Shown: positions 43,229 to 51,080 of the stretch, in pieces
Numbering within the stretch: the stretch's first letter is position 1
How the letters are laid out: each line of letters begins with the position of its first letter
NCBI GenBank assembly: GCA_963662575.1
Contig: OY759723.1
Span: 1,798,001 to 1,862,000, forward strand
Length of the DNA stretch: 64,000 nucleotides
Direction of reading: 5' to 3'
Source of the DNA: Bin5 sp963662575
Lineage (GTDB): Bacteria > Chloroflexota > Anaerolineae > Caldilineales > Caldilineaceae
Made by a program: the position numbers and the translations under genes
Notes under the pieces: model-generated
Database searches by the model: none
Seen by the model: only the letters and a program-made list of their open reading frames with translations
Told to the model about the DNA's origin: nothing

Positions 43229-44055
43229 TGCGTGGTCAGTGGCCGGTAGCAGTTGCATTTTGGCCGGACGGCTTGATACATTTCGCTGGCATCACCCATC
43301 TGATTCTAGGGATCATCGGCGTGATCATCGGCGCGCTGCTGGTGATCTGGTGGTCCCAGCAGACGGGCCGTTGGTACGCGGTCTTTGCCGGCACCCTTCT
43401 GTTCAGTATGGTGTTGAACGTTGCCGCCTTCTATTTCTTCGTCGTGCCGCCCCACAGCGCCGGATGCATCGACCTTTGCCCCGGCAGTCTTGGCTTTCCT
43501 CTCCCCTTCGCCACACTTTCCCCCAGCGGCGAAGTTCAAATCTATATTGGCGACTTTCTCCTGAACCTGCTGCTGCTGTGGCTGCTGTTGTTTGGGGGTG
43601 TCGTTGTCTGGCGTATTCTGAGCGAGGCTATCCAACTAAGAGAGAGGGACCTGCGTTTTCGGCTGCTGTCTTTTGTGGCGTTCGTTCTGCTTTCCTGGGG
43701 ACTGCTGCCCCGCTACTTCAGCCCGCCTGCCGCGCAGGTGACCGGTGATGAACTGCGGCTTTCGGTCAATGCCCGTCGCGCCGCCGAAACAACCTACGGA
43801 GTAACCGGATTGTGGGTCCACCGCCTGGCTCTGGAGGACATTCACTACGTTCCTCTGGAGGTTCCTGATGTCTTCGGCGGCATCAACAAGCCGCAGGCGC
43901 AGGTCTGCTTGCGGGGATATACCTACTTTTATATCCCCTGGCGCCGTTATTTGGTGAAGCTCGATCAGACAGGGGTCACCGCCCTGAATTTCGAAGAGCT
44001 ACCCCTGACCGGCAGCTGCTGGCAGCCGCTAACACCAGCGGCCAGCAGCCAGTGA
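43228..44055 (+). CDS. hypothetical membrane protein of the surface cluster
   Basis: A 275-residue protein with about five hydrophobic segments: LIHFAGITHLILGIIGVIIGALLVIWW, WYAVFAGTLLFSMVLNVAAFYFFV, FLLNLLLLWLLLFGGVVVW and FRLLSFVAFVLLSWGLLP; a soluble C-terminal half follows. Family not recognised. The ATG at 43228 overlaps the previous stop (TAATG), which favours translational coupling, but the first dozen codons lie in a GGTCAGTGGCC-type repeat, so the real start could be a TTG at 43273. Probably works with the two upstream envelope proteins. Confidence 0.6.
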   Translation: MRGQWPVAVAFWPDGLIHFAGITHLILGIIGVIIGALLVIWWSQQTGRWYAVFAGTLLFSMVLNVAAFYFFVVPPHSAGCIDLCPGSLGFPLPFATLSPSGEVQIYIGDFLLNLLLLWLLLFGGVVVWRILSEAIQLRERDLRFRLLSFVAFVLLSWGLLPRYFSPPAAQVTGDELRLSVNARRAAETTYGVTGLWVHRLALEDIHYVPLEVPDVFGGINKPQAQVCLRGYTYFYIPWRRYLVKLDQTGVTALNFEELPLTGSCWQPLTPAASSQ

Positions 44056-44058
44056 ATC

Positions 44059-44079
44059 ACCGACCACTGACCACTGGCC
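44059..44079. repeat. heptanucleotide repeat tract between convergent genes
   Basis: ACCGACC ACTGACC ACTGGCC in tandem. Shorter related copies, on the opposite strand, are at 43233-43244 and 45399-45412. Confidence 0.55.
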
Positions 44080-44086
44080 ATCGTAC

Positions 44087-45370
44087 TTAGCTCGGGCTGT
44101 AAAGCTCTGTCGCCGGGAAGAAGGCCGCCCACGCAAACCAGAAATGATCGAAATGCAGTACAGGGATTAACTTCTCGCCGGCTAGGGGGCCGTCGGTGGC
44201 TTCGCCCAGAATGTCCCACGTGCTGCCGGTCTCGGCGTCGCTGAATGTGCCATCCTCATTGCGGGAAAAAGTCAGGAGTTGATCCCCAAGCTGGCGTTCG
44301 TATACGGCTACCACGCCGATGTCTCGGCCTTTGCTGATGACAGAGGTGTCCAACGCGCTCGCCAACCCGGCTCTGTGGAAAATAGCAAGGTCAACGCCAC
44401 CGAACGAATCGTGGACCACACCGGCCTCCTTCAACGCTTCGAATGGATAGGCGATGGCTTCGGTCTCTGTCGTCAAGCCAAGAACCCGTTCCGCCGGCTC
44501 AAGGCGGGAATCAGGTGTGCCCGAAAAGAGGAAGGGCCTGCTTGTGCTGTCGTAACCTACATACGGGTTGTATCCGTAGTTGCGGGGCATGTTCGGCCGG
44601 GACAGGACATCTCCATCCGGATGGGCCTCTTTGAAGTCTCCCCAGGAGATCACCTGGCTGGAGAGGAAATTCAACTGCTCGCCAGCATACTTGCCGACGA
44701 TACCTTCGCCTGTGAACTGTTGCCACCAGGTCTCTGTCTGGCGGTCGTACATGATCAGGTCACTATTGCGCAGCCGCCCGGTGGTGCCGAAATCGAGCAC
44801 CTGGCCGTCAAAGTTGCGGTCAAAGGTTATGCTGGCGTTGCACAACGGGCAGAAGGTGACCGAGACCGGCAAGCCATCGACTTCGTCGTTAACGATTTCA
44901 TGCCAGATGAGGATGCTCAAAGGATAGGCTCGGGCCACGTCGCCGTGGCTGAACAGTATCACCGGTTCCAGGTCCTCTAGCCACTCATCCCCCGCAGCTA
45001 TCGACTCATATTGTGGATTGTCGACCGCTGGAATGCCGTCCTTGGGCGGTCCGCCGGAAAGGATGTCACTCCATTCCACCGTGCGTCGCGAAAAGTCGGT
45101 AGAGAAGCCGCTCGTGCGGAATGGCGGCGCAACGCCGTCGCTGATCAGTTCGCCGCTCAGTTGTGGCACGCCAAGGTTACCGCTCGCGACCGCCTCTGCT
45201 TCGGTGTCGCTGCTGTCGGTGTCGGCTGTCACGGCCTCGCTGCTTTCGGTTTCCTCCGCTGCCGCGGGCGGCGCCGGCGCCTCACCCGGTTGAATCGGAA
45301 CACAGGCCAACAGAATGATCGTCGCGATCACCAGCAGGCCGGCTAGCTGGATCCATCTATTTCTCGTCAT
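44087..45370 (-). CDS. DUF3179 family lipoprotein
   Basis: A 427-residue secreted lipoprotein of the DUF3179 family, whose biochemical role is not established. The ATG at 45370 has AAGGGGA six bases upstream and gives a lipoprotein signal with lipobox LLAC (Cys23). An Ala/Glu/Ser/Thr linker (about 30-70) follows. The domain then shows its signature: AVDNPQYESI, PLSILIWHEIVNDEVDG, VSVTFCPLCNASITFDR with a CPLC pair, TTGRLRNSDLIMYDRQTETWWQQFTGE, and the HFDHFWFAWAAFFP C-terminus. The Cys pair suggests metal or haem-related chemistry but that is not shown. Confidence 0.88.
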   Translation of the reverse strand: MTRNRWIQLAGLLVIATIILLACVPIQPGEAPAPPAAAEETESSEAVTADTDSSDTEAEAVASGNLGVPQLSGELISDGVAPPFRTSGFSTDFSRRTVEWSDILSGGPPKDGIPAVDNPQYESIAAGDEWLEDLEPVILFSHGDVARAYPLSILIWHEIVNDEVDGLPVSVTFCPLCNASITFDRNFDGQVLDFGTTGRLRNSDLIMYDRQTETWWQQFTGEGIVGKYAGEQLNFLSSQVISWGDFKEAHPDGDVLSRPNMPRNYGYNPYVGYDSTSRPFLFSGTPDSRLEPAERVLGLTTETEAIAYPFEALKEAGVVHDSFGGVDLAIFHRAGLASALDTSVISKGRDIGVVAVYERQLGDQLLTFSRNEDGTFSDAETGSTWDILGEATDGPLAGEKLIPVLHFDHFWFAWAAFFPATELYSPS

Positions 45371-45640
45371 GGGATTCCCCTTCGTATTTGAAAATATCGG
45401 TGGCCAGTGGCCTGTTAGCCACGAGCCGCGTATCCGCCGTGCCATCGCGCACCTGTACACTTTCTGCGCGTCTGCACATCGGCTCTAACCAAGTCACCAA
45501 CCGTTCATAACACAATTATGCCGTAGCAGGAGGCCCCGGGCTGTAGTCAGGCTTACGCTAAAGCAGTCTATTACGGCTGTAAGTGTCATGTTCGTCAACA
45601 CGACCTCGCTATCTAACTGTGATTAAAATGGAATTGGGTC

Positions 45641-45669
45641 TTGACATATCAGAACAAACGTGCTATATT
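45641..45669 (+). promoter_or_regulatory. near-consensus promoter of the small-protein pair
   Basis: TTGACA (45641-45646), 17 bp, TATATT (45664-45669): one of the best promoters in the window. Transcription would start near 45676, 45 nt before the first small ORF. Confidence 0.75.
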
Positions 45670-45720
45670 ATCTCTATAGCATGGAATCCAGCCAAATTGG
45701 GAGGCCCAAGAGGAGAAGTC

Positions 45721-45885
45721 ATGGCCAGAAACATCAAGAGGATGACGCGTATTGAGTTGGAGTCTGAACTGGTTGCCGAACGTGCCGCGACGCGGCGGAG
45801 CAACATGATCATCGTAATGATGACCTTGCTGGCTGTGCTGGGGTTCATGGTGATGGCCGGTACACTTGCACCGGTAACCGGCTGA
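45721..45885 (+). CDS. small single-pass membrane protein (54 residues)
   Basis: A 54-residue protein not recognised as a known family. Residues 1-28 are a charged, probably helical cytosolic part (MARNIKRMTRIELESELVAE); 29-48 form one membrane helix very rich in Met (MIIVMMTLLAVLGFMVMAG). AGGAGAAGTC precedes the ATG, a strong ribosome site, and a near-consensus promoter lies 50 bp upstream, so it is likely expressed well. A frame from 45583 is open further upstream but overlaps the promoter and is rejected. Confidence 0.65.
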   Translation: MARNIKRMTRIELESELVAERAATRRSNMIIVMMTLLAVLGFMVMAGTLAPVTG

Positions 45886-45891
45886 GGCCGA

Positions 45892-46014
45892 ATGCGCATA
45901 TTCTCAGCACGACGGCGGACCAACCCGCTCGACTTCCTCACGAACGAAGAGATCTCAGCGATGGAACAGGCAACGCAGTCAGCCTATGGTGACACCGCTG
46001 CATACCACACCTGA
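45892..46014 (+). CDS. possible 40-residue protein downstream of the small membrane protein
   Basis: ATG 45892 to TGA 46014 encodes 40 residues opening MRIFSARRRTNPLDFLTNEE and ending with an acidic, helix-prone stretch (ISAMEQATQSAYGD). It begins six bases after the stop of the membrane protein with TGAGG five bases upstream of the ATG, so it would be the second gene of a two-gene message. No family recognised; small size keeps the confidence low. Confidence 0.4.
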   Translation: MRIFSARRRTNPLDFLTNEEISAMEQATQSAYGDTAAYHT

Positions 46015-46048
46015 TCCACAACGGATTTCCTCTGCCCCAACTGCTCGT

Positions 46049-46450
46049 CTAGGAGTTCTCATCAGCCTCGACTGGTTGGTGAAAGTAGTAGCAAAGCCCA
46101 TCCGGGGCAACAACAAAAAAGACCTGGAATTTCTTACCGTCCATCTCGTCCACGCGCCAGTTCCCGGTCTCGACCCCCTTGGCCTCCACCTCCTGGCGCG
46201 CTCTGTGGATGTCGGTCACCAGAATCGCCGCGCCGTCATTACTGGCGTCGCCGCCGTTAACGGCGAACCCGATTCGAACGCCGTCGCGCTCAAGTATAAC
46301 CGTTGGCACGGGCTGATCACGCCGTTCCACTTCGCTGAGCCCAAACGCGTCTCGGTACCAGGCGGAAGCTTGCTCGATGTCTTCCACCGGCAGTGCCAGG
46401 ACGTCGTCCGCATAGGGAAAAGCACCTTCAAATAGCTTGTTCGAATTCAT
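46049..46450 (-). CDS. VOC (glyoxalase/bleomycin resistance) superfamily protein
   Basis: A 133-residue protein of the vicinal-oxygen-chelate fold, whose members act on glyoxals, antibiotics or aromatic compounds. Seen: LALPVEDIEQASAWYRDAFGL (the beta-alpha opening), VPTVILERDGVRIGFAV, and KKFQVFFVVAPDGLCYYFHQPVE at the C-terminus. AAGGAGA lies seven bases before the ATG at 46450; a longer frame reads into the terminator upstream. Substrate unknown. Confidence 0.82.
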   Translation of the reverse strand: MNSNKLFEGAFPYADDVLALPVEDIEQASAWYRDAFGLSEVERRDQPVPTVILERDGVRIGFAVNGGDASNDGAAILVTDIHRARQEVEAKGVETGNWRVDEMDGKKFQVFFVVAPDGLCYYFHQPVEADENS

Positions 46451-46543
46451 ATCACGGTCTCCTTTTCGGGCGAAGATCAAGTTCGAGAGTGGAAAAGCAT
46501 GAGTGGGGCGGCGCCAGCCTCTGAAAACAGGCCAGATACAACA

Positions 46544-46574
46544 AAACCCCGAGGGGAACCTCCTGTCGGGGTTT
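46544..46574 (-). terminator. terminator after tRNA-Asn
   Basis: AAACCCCGA (46544-46552) pairs with TCGGGGTTT (46566-46574), a 9-bp stem. On the minus strand the stem is followed by TTTTGTTGT. Lies 46 bases past the tRNA end. Confidence 0.7.
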
Positions 46575-46619
46575 CGCATGCACTGCCGGTCTGTCAGAAC
46601 CGGCGGTCGAAAATTCAGG

Positions 46620-46693
<74 letters not shown>

Positions 46694-46764
46694 CACTTCA
46701 GGCCTTCGATGGCCGCTGCAAGCCCCGCAGATAGGGGCGTCGACCATTGAGACAACAGTGGGGC

Positions 46765-46794
46765 AGTATACCAATCTGACCGGTCAACTGTCAA
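46765..46794 (-). promoter_or_regulatory. promoter of tRNA-Asn
   Basis: Minus strand TTGACA (46789-46794), 18 bp, TATACT (46765-46770). Start near 46758, about 65 nt before the mature tRNA. Confidence 0.7.
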
Positions 46795-46847
46795 AATTTC
46801 GACCTCGCCGAAACGCTTCAAACACAGACAATCAGCCCGGATAGCAA

Positions 46848-48128
46848 TCAGCCCAGATAGTCGCGCAACTTTCGACTTTGCATGGGATGGCGGAGTTTGC
46901 GTAAAGCCCTTGCCTCGATCTGGCGCACACGTTCCCGGGTAATGTTGAACTCTTTACCCACATCCTCCAGTGTCTGGCTCATGCCGTCCTCCAAGCCGAA
47001 GCGCATGCTCAGCACCCTGCGTTCCCGTTCAGGCAAGTCGTTCAGAATCTCACTCATCTGCTCCTGCAGCAACCGGCGGCTGGCTGAATCTACCGGCGCA
47101 GGAATGCTCTCATCTTCGATAAAATCGCCCAGGAAGCTGTTCTCTTCGGACCCGACCGGCATGTCCAGGCTGATTGGCTCTCGACTGAGGCGCTGGATGC
47201 GCTGCACCTTCGACACAGCCTGGTCGAGAACGGCCTTGAGATCGCCCGTAATCCGCTGCTCTTCTTCCAGCGCCTGGCGCACCTCTGCCTCCACGTCCGG
47301 GTCCAGATATCCCATCTCCAGCGCAATCCTTTCCGGTGACGGCTCCCCGCCCTTCAACTCCTGTTGCAGGTCTCTTTCGGCGCGCATCTGGCGGTTAATG
47401 GTCTCCACCATATGCACAGGAATGCGAATCGTGCGCGCTTGATAGGCGATGGCGCGACTGATCGCCTGGCGGATCCACCAAGTGGCGTATGTGCTGAATT
47501 TGAATCCCAACGTGTGATCGAATTTTTCCACCGCCCGCAGCAGGCCAACATTTCCTTCCTGAATCAGATCCTGGAAGTTCAGCCCGCGGCCAATGTAACG
47601 TTTGGCGACGCTGACGACCAGGCGCAGATTGCTCTGGGCCAGCTTGTCCTGGGCCAGTTTGCCATCGACGATCTTTGCTTTCAGTTCTTCGATTTCATCC
47701 GGCGACAACTCTGCGGTTGGCTCGTCGCCGTCGTGGGTAGTCTGCTTGAGGCGCTCTTCTGCCTGCAGGCCTGCGCTGATCCGTTCGGCCAGAGCGTTCT
47801 GCTGTTCGACGTTCAGCAGGTCATGACGTCCGATCTCTCGCAAATACATGCGCATCGGATCCAAAACCTGACCGACATCCGACACATCCTCAATTATCTT
47901 TTCTACGGGGATCTGCGTTTCCTGCTCGACCTCCTCTTCAAGTTTCAGATCGCGTTCAATGGCAGGCAGGGGCGTGTTTGCCTGCTCCTCCTTTGTCTCC
48001 AGGAACTGTTCTGTTTCCTCAACTGATTCACCGGCCGGTGTAATTTCATCAAGCTCGCTGCCGGCACTTGGATTATTCGCCGGGGCGCTGGCAGGCTTCG
48101 TCTTTGACGCACTGCGTTTAGTTGCCAT
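46848..48128 (-). CDS. rpoD: principal RNA polymerase sigma factor RpoD (SigA)
   Basis: Primary sigma-70 factor. 426 residues. An acidic N-terminus (to about 90) is followed by region 1.2 (DPMRMYLREIGRHDLLN), region 2 with the -10 reading helix (NFQDLIQEGNVGLLRAVEKFDHTLGFKFSTYATWWIRQAISRAI), region 3, and region 4 ending in the helix-turn-helix TLEDVGKEFNITRERVRQIEARALRKLRHP. The non-conserved region between 1.2 and 2 is short, as in Gram-positive SigA. It lies 22 bases after dnaG, the classical primase-sigma arrangement. Confidence 0.97.
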   Translation of the reverse strand: MATKRSASKTKPASAPANNPSAGSELDEITPAGESVEETEQFLETKEEQANTPLPAIERDLKLEEEVEQETQIPVEKIIEDVSDVGQVLDPMRMYLREIGRHDLLNVEQQNALAERISAGLQAEERLKQTTHDGDEPTAELSPDEIEELKAKIVDGKLAQDKLAQSNLRLVVSVAKRYIGRGLNFQDLIQEGNVGLLRAVEKFDHTLGFKFSTYATWWIRQAISRAIAYQARTIRIPVHMVETINRQMRAERDLQQELKGGEPSPERIALEMGYLDPDVEAEVRQALEEEQRITGDLKAVLDQAVSKVQRIQRLSREPISLDMPVGSEENSFLGDFIEDESIPAPVDSASRRLLQEQMSEILNDLPERERRVLSMRFGLEDGMSQTLEDVGKEFNITRERVRQIEARALRKLRHPMQSRKLRDYLG

Positions 48129-48150
48129 TTTCCTACCTGTGTTGGGGGAC

Positions 48151-50223
48151 TCAGGCGATAGCGATGCCTGATTCGACTCGAGTGACTCCGTAAGAAACCT
48201 GGCTTCTACGCGCCATAACGCGTTCCAGGTGGTGGCGGTCGCGGCGATTGGCGTTTATGATCGCCGAGAATTCCAGAATAGCTTCGCGGTCTTCGTTTTC
48301 CTGCGCATCGTGCAACAGAAACTGCATTGCCGACAGACTCTCGCGTAGCCGCGCGTACCGCAGTCGGATTAACAACTTGAGCAACGCATTCTGAACGGTC
48401 TCCTGTTCCCGCTCCGGCATCGATAAGATCTGTGCCGTCAACTGCGGCAGGACTTCGTGATAACTGGGATTGAGCGTCTCCTGAAAGGCTCTGATATCCC
48501 AGACTTCGTCGCTGGCCAAGAAACTGCGCAACCCACCGAAAATCTCCCTGTATTCGATCTGTTGGAAATCTTTTCTGCTCAGGGGAGCGATTTCCAACTC
48601 CTGTGTCATATCTGCCAGCCATATCAGCAGGTCGGGCTCGTCGATCAAGAGGGCCAGCAGAAAGACCTCCAGTTTCGTCTCCGGCACCAAGGCTGCCAGA
48701 TCTGGCCCCGGTGACGCCGAATTCCAGCCATTGGCTATGCTGCTCGCAGCGGCGCCAGGGTCGGCTGCCTTCTCCTGCGCCTCGTCCTCCGACCGTGGCT
48801 GTGGCTCCATCTCTGCCGGGGCCTCTGCGCTCTGAGGCCGCGTGAACCGCCGCCGATGTCGGCCCTCCTGCGGTGGTTGCCGCAACTCGCGGGCGCTGGC
48901 CTTCACACGCTGCTCGATCGTCCGCTCTTCAATCCGGACGAGCCGGCTCAGCCGCTGAATATAGTGCTGAAGTTCTGCCTCATCTCCCAATTCGGCGATA
49001 AGCGGTGTCAACTCGGCTACGGCCTCGCCTTTGCCTCTGGCACTGTCCAGGTCGTACTGTTCGGCGACAATCCCGAAATAGTAGTCGACGAGCGGCGTTG
49101 CCGTGTTGACCAGTTCCTGCCAGGCATCGGCGCTCTGGCGGATAATGTCGTCCGGATCACGGTCCTCCGGCAAAGTGGTGATGCGCAAGTTGGCGCTCAG
49201 CCGGTGTTCTACATGCATGCGCCCGGTCGCGCCCAGTACCGGTTTTGCCTTGCGTTTCAGGGCCTGCCGCGCCTGGTTCAGGCCGCGCAGCGTGGCCTGT
49301 TGGCCGGCTGTGTCTGCGTCCAATGCCAGAATGAAGTTTTCGGTATAGCGATGGAGTTGACGCAACTGCTCCTCGGTCAGGGCTGTGCCCAGGCAGGCGA
49401 CGACATTCTCAAAGCCGTACTGATGGGCGGCGATCACGTCCATATAGCCTTCGACAATCACAACGCTGTCGGCCTGACGGATGGCTCTGTAGGCCCGGTC
49501 CAACCCATAGACCACGTGTGATTTGTGAAAGAGAGGGGTTTCGGCAGTATTCAGATATTTGGGGAGCGAACTGTCCAACACCCGTCCGCCGAAGCCGATC
49601 ACACGGCCCTGGCGATCATGGATGGGAACAATCAGGCGATTGCGAAAGGAATCGTAAAAGGAGTCTCGTTCCAGGTGATGCTTGACCAGGTCGGCCCGGT
49701 GCAACGCGTCGGGCGAATAGCCAGCCTCCACCAGATGGTCGCGCAGCGCATCCCAACTGTCCGGCGCAAAACCAAGTTGGAACTGTGCCGCCACCTGGGC
49801 ATCAATGCCTCGTCGTTGCAGATAGTCGCGCGCCGGCTGGGCCTCCTGGCCGCGGTGAAGCTGATTTCTGAAAAAGAGCGCCGCTTTTTCGTTCAGTTCG
49901 TATACAAGATCTCGCGCCCGCGAATCGTCCTTATTGGCCTCTTCGGGCAACTGCACACCCGCCTCCTGGGCCAGGAACTGCATAGCCTCCCGGAAGTCCA
50001 TATTCTCCTTCTGCATCAGAAACGAGAATATGTCGCCGCCTGTGCTGCATGCGCCGAAACACCGCCACGAGCCGGTGTCGGGAAAGACGACGAAGCTGGG
50101 TGTGCGTTCCTGATGGAAGGGGCAACAGGCTTTGAACGAGCGGCCGGCGCGTTGCAGGGGCACATAACGGGAAATGAAGTCTACGGCATCGATCCGAGCT
50201 TTGATTTCGTCCGTTACGCTCAT
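48151..50223 (-). CDS. dnaG: DNA primase DnaG
   Basis: Makes RNA primers for replication. 690 residues. N-terminal zinc finger with Cys34, His37, Cys55 and Cys59 (CPFH ... CFGAC; the second pair has three intervening residues instead of the usual two). TOPRIM domain with VVIVEGYMDVIAAHQYG and ALDADTAGQQ. A basic, Pro/Glu/Ala-rich linker (about 440-510) leads to the DnaB-binding helical C-terminus. Preceded by a perfect consensus promoter and followed by rpoD. Confidence 0.96.
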   Translation of the reverse strand: MSVTDEIKARIDAVDFISRYVPLQRAGRSFKACCPFHQERTPSFVVFPDTGSWRCFGACSTGGDIFSFLMQKENMDFREAMQFLAQEAGVQLPEEANKDDSRARDLVYELNEKAALFFRNQLHRGQEAQPARDYLQRRGIDAQVAAQFQLGFAPDSWDALRDHLVEAGYSPDALHRADLVKHHLERDSFYDSFRNRLIVPIHDRQGRVIGFGGRVLDSSLPKYLNTAETPLFHKSHVVYGLDRAYRAIRQADSVVIVEGYMDVIAAHQYGFENVVACLGTALTEEQLRQLHRYTENFILALDADTAGQQATLRGLNQARQALKRKAKPVLGATGRMHVEHRLSANLRITTLPEDRDPDDIIRQSADAWQELVNTATPLVDYYFGIVAEQYDLDSARGKGEAVAELTPLIAELGDEAELQHYIQRLSRLVRIEERTIEQRVKASARELRQPPQEGRHRRRFTRPQSAEAPAEMEPQPRSEDEAQEKAADPGAAASSIANGWNSASPGPDLAALVPETKLEVFLLALLIDEPDLLIWLADMTQELEIAPLSRKDFQQIEYREIFGGLRSFLASDEVWDIRAFQETLNPSYHEVLPQLTAQILSMPEREQETVQNALLKLLIRLRYARLRESLSAMQFLLHDAQENEDREAILEFSAIINANRRDRHHLERVMARRSQVSYGVTRVESGIAIA

Positions 50224-50272
50224 TTGCAGTTGTTGAAAGTTAGTGGCCAGCGCTCAGATAATCCTGGCTCCA

Positions 50273-50301
50273 ATTATAGCTGTGCCCGATTCCAGTGTCA
50301 A
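50273..50301 (-). promoter_or_regulatory. dnaG-rpoD promoter, perfect consensus
   Basis: Minus strand TTGACA (50296-50301), 17 bp, TATAAT (50273-50278): both hexamers and the spacing match the ideal sigma-70 promoter. Start near 50266, about 43 nt before the dnaG ATG. Confidence 0.82.
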
Positions 50302-50381
50302 AGAAGGGGCATCAGGTCTATGGCCGCCTGGTCCTCTCGAAGGCTACCCTGCGCCGGTTGGGAGTGTCTGGCAACTGTTTC

Positions 50382-50816
50382 TCAGGATGGCGGATCCTCC
50401 GCCTCATTATGTGCGCCATCCGATGCGCCCCCGTTTTTCTGTATCAACGCGTAAGCCCGCTCTGCTTCGCGGAACAGATCGGTCAGTTTCATTGCAAGGA
50501 AAATATTGCCGCTCGACTGAATCTGGCCCCCGAAAAAGGCATCCTTCAGTTTGCGTTGGCCGCTCCAGACTTCATGCAGGAGATCGGCAGTCATTGTCAG
50601 CTCCAGATCCGCTTTGCCCGGTCGCGCCCCAAAGAATATCTCCAGGGGAGGCTGGCGGCCATCCAAGAGCACCTCCGCGTCAGGCTCGGTCAGCCGCAGG
50701 CGAATGACAAGATTGCTGCTCGTGAACGTCTCAATCGCACCAGGACGCTCCTTGACTTTGTCGAACACGCGCCGCAGAACAGTATAAAGTTGGTCGGCAT
50801 TAACGTAAATGGACAT
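50382..50816 (-). CDS. SCP2 sterol-binding domain protein
   Basis: A 144-residue stand-alone SCP2-type lipid-carrier domain, a small cytosolic fold with a hydrophobic pocket. Typical features: VIRLRLTEPDAEVLLDG, LELTMTADLLHEVWSGQRKLKDAFFGGQIQSSGNIFLAMKLTDLF. The final 20 residues are a polar tail. The ligand is unknown; bacterial SCP2 domains bind fatty acids or lipids. It has its own good promoter (50858-50887) and faces away from the bactofilin gene. Confidence 0.82.
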   Translation of the reverse strand: MSIYVNADQLYTVLRRVFDKVKERPGAIETFTSSNLVIRLRLTEPDAEVLLDGRQPPLEIFFGARPGKADLELTMTADLLHEVWSGQRKLKDAFFGGQIQSSGNIFLAMKLTDLFREAERAYALIQKNGGASDGAHNEAEDPPS

Positions 50817-50857
50817 GGCAAGTAGAATGGTATGATTGGCTTTGAGAGTAGAGGGTA

Positions 50858-50887
50858 GTATAGATTCGCTGCCGAGAGTGTGTCAAG
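50858..50887 (-). promoter_or_regulatory. promoter of the SCP2 gene
   Basis: Minus strand TTGACA (50882-50887), 18 bp, TATACT (50858-50863). Start near 50851, about 35 nt before the ATG. Confidence 0.7.
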
Positions 50888-51080
50888 ACAAGTCCGGCGC
50901 GATTGCGTGTCAGACAGTGGTCGTTTCCCCGTTATTGCCGCCTGCGTAAAGCGGAAAGTGTGCATTTGCAATTTCGTTGTATAATAAGATGATACTGGGA
51001 TCTCGCTGGCTGTCTTCCTCGACGCACATCGAAATCGATTCCAAGCTATAGGGGAGTTGGGCGAGAAAGGAGACGCAAGA

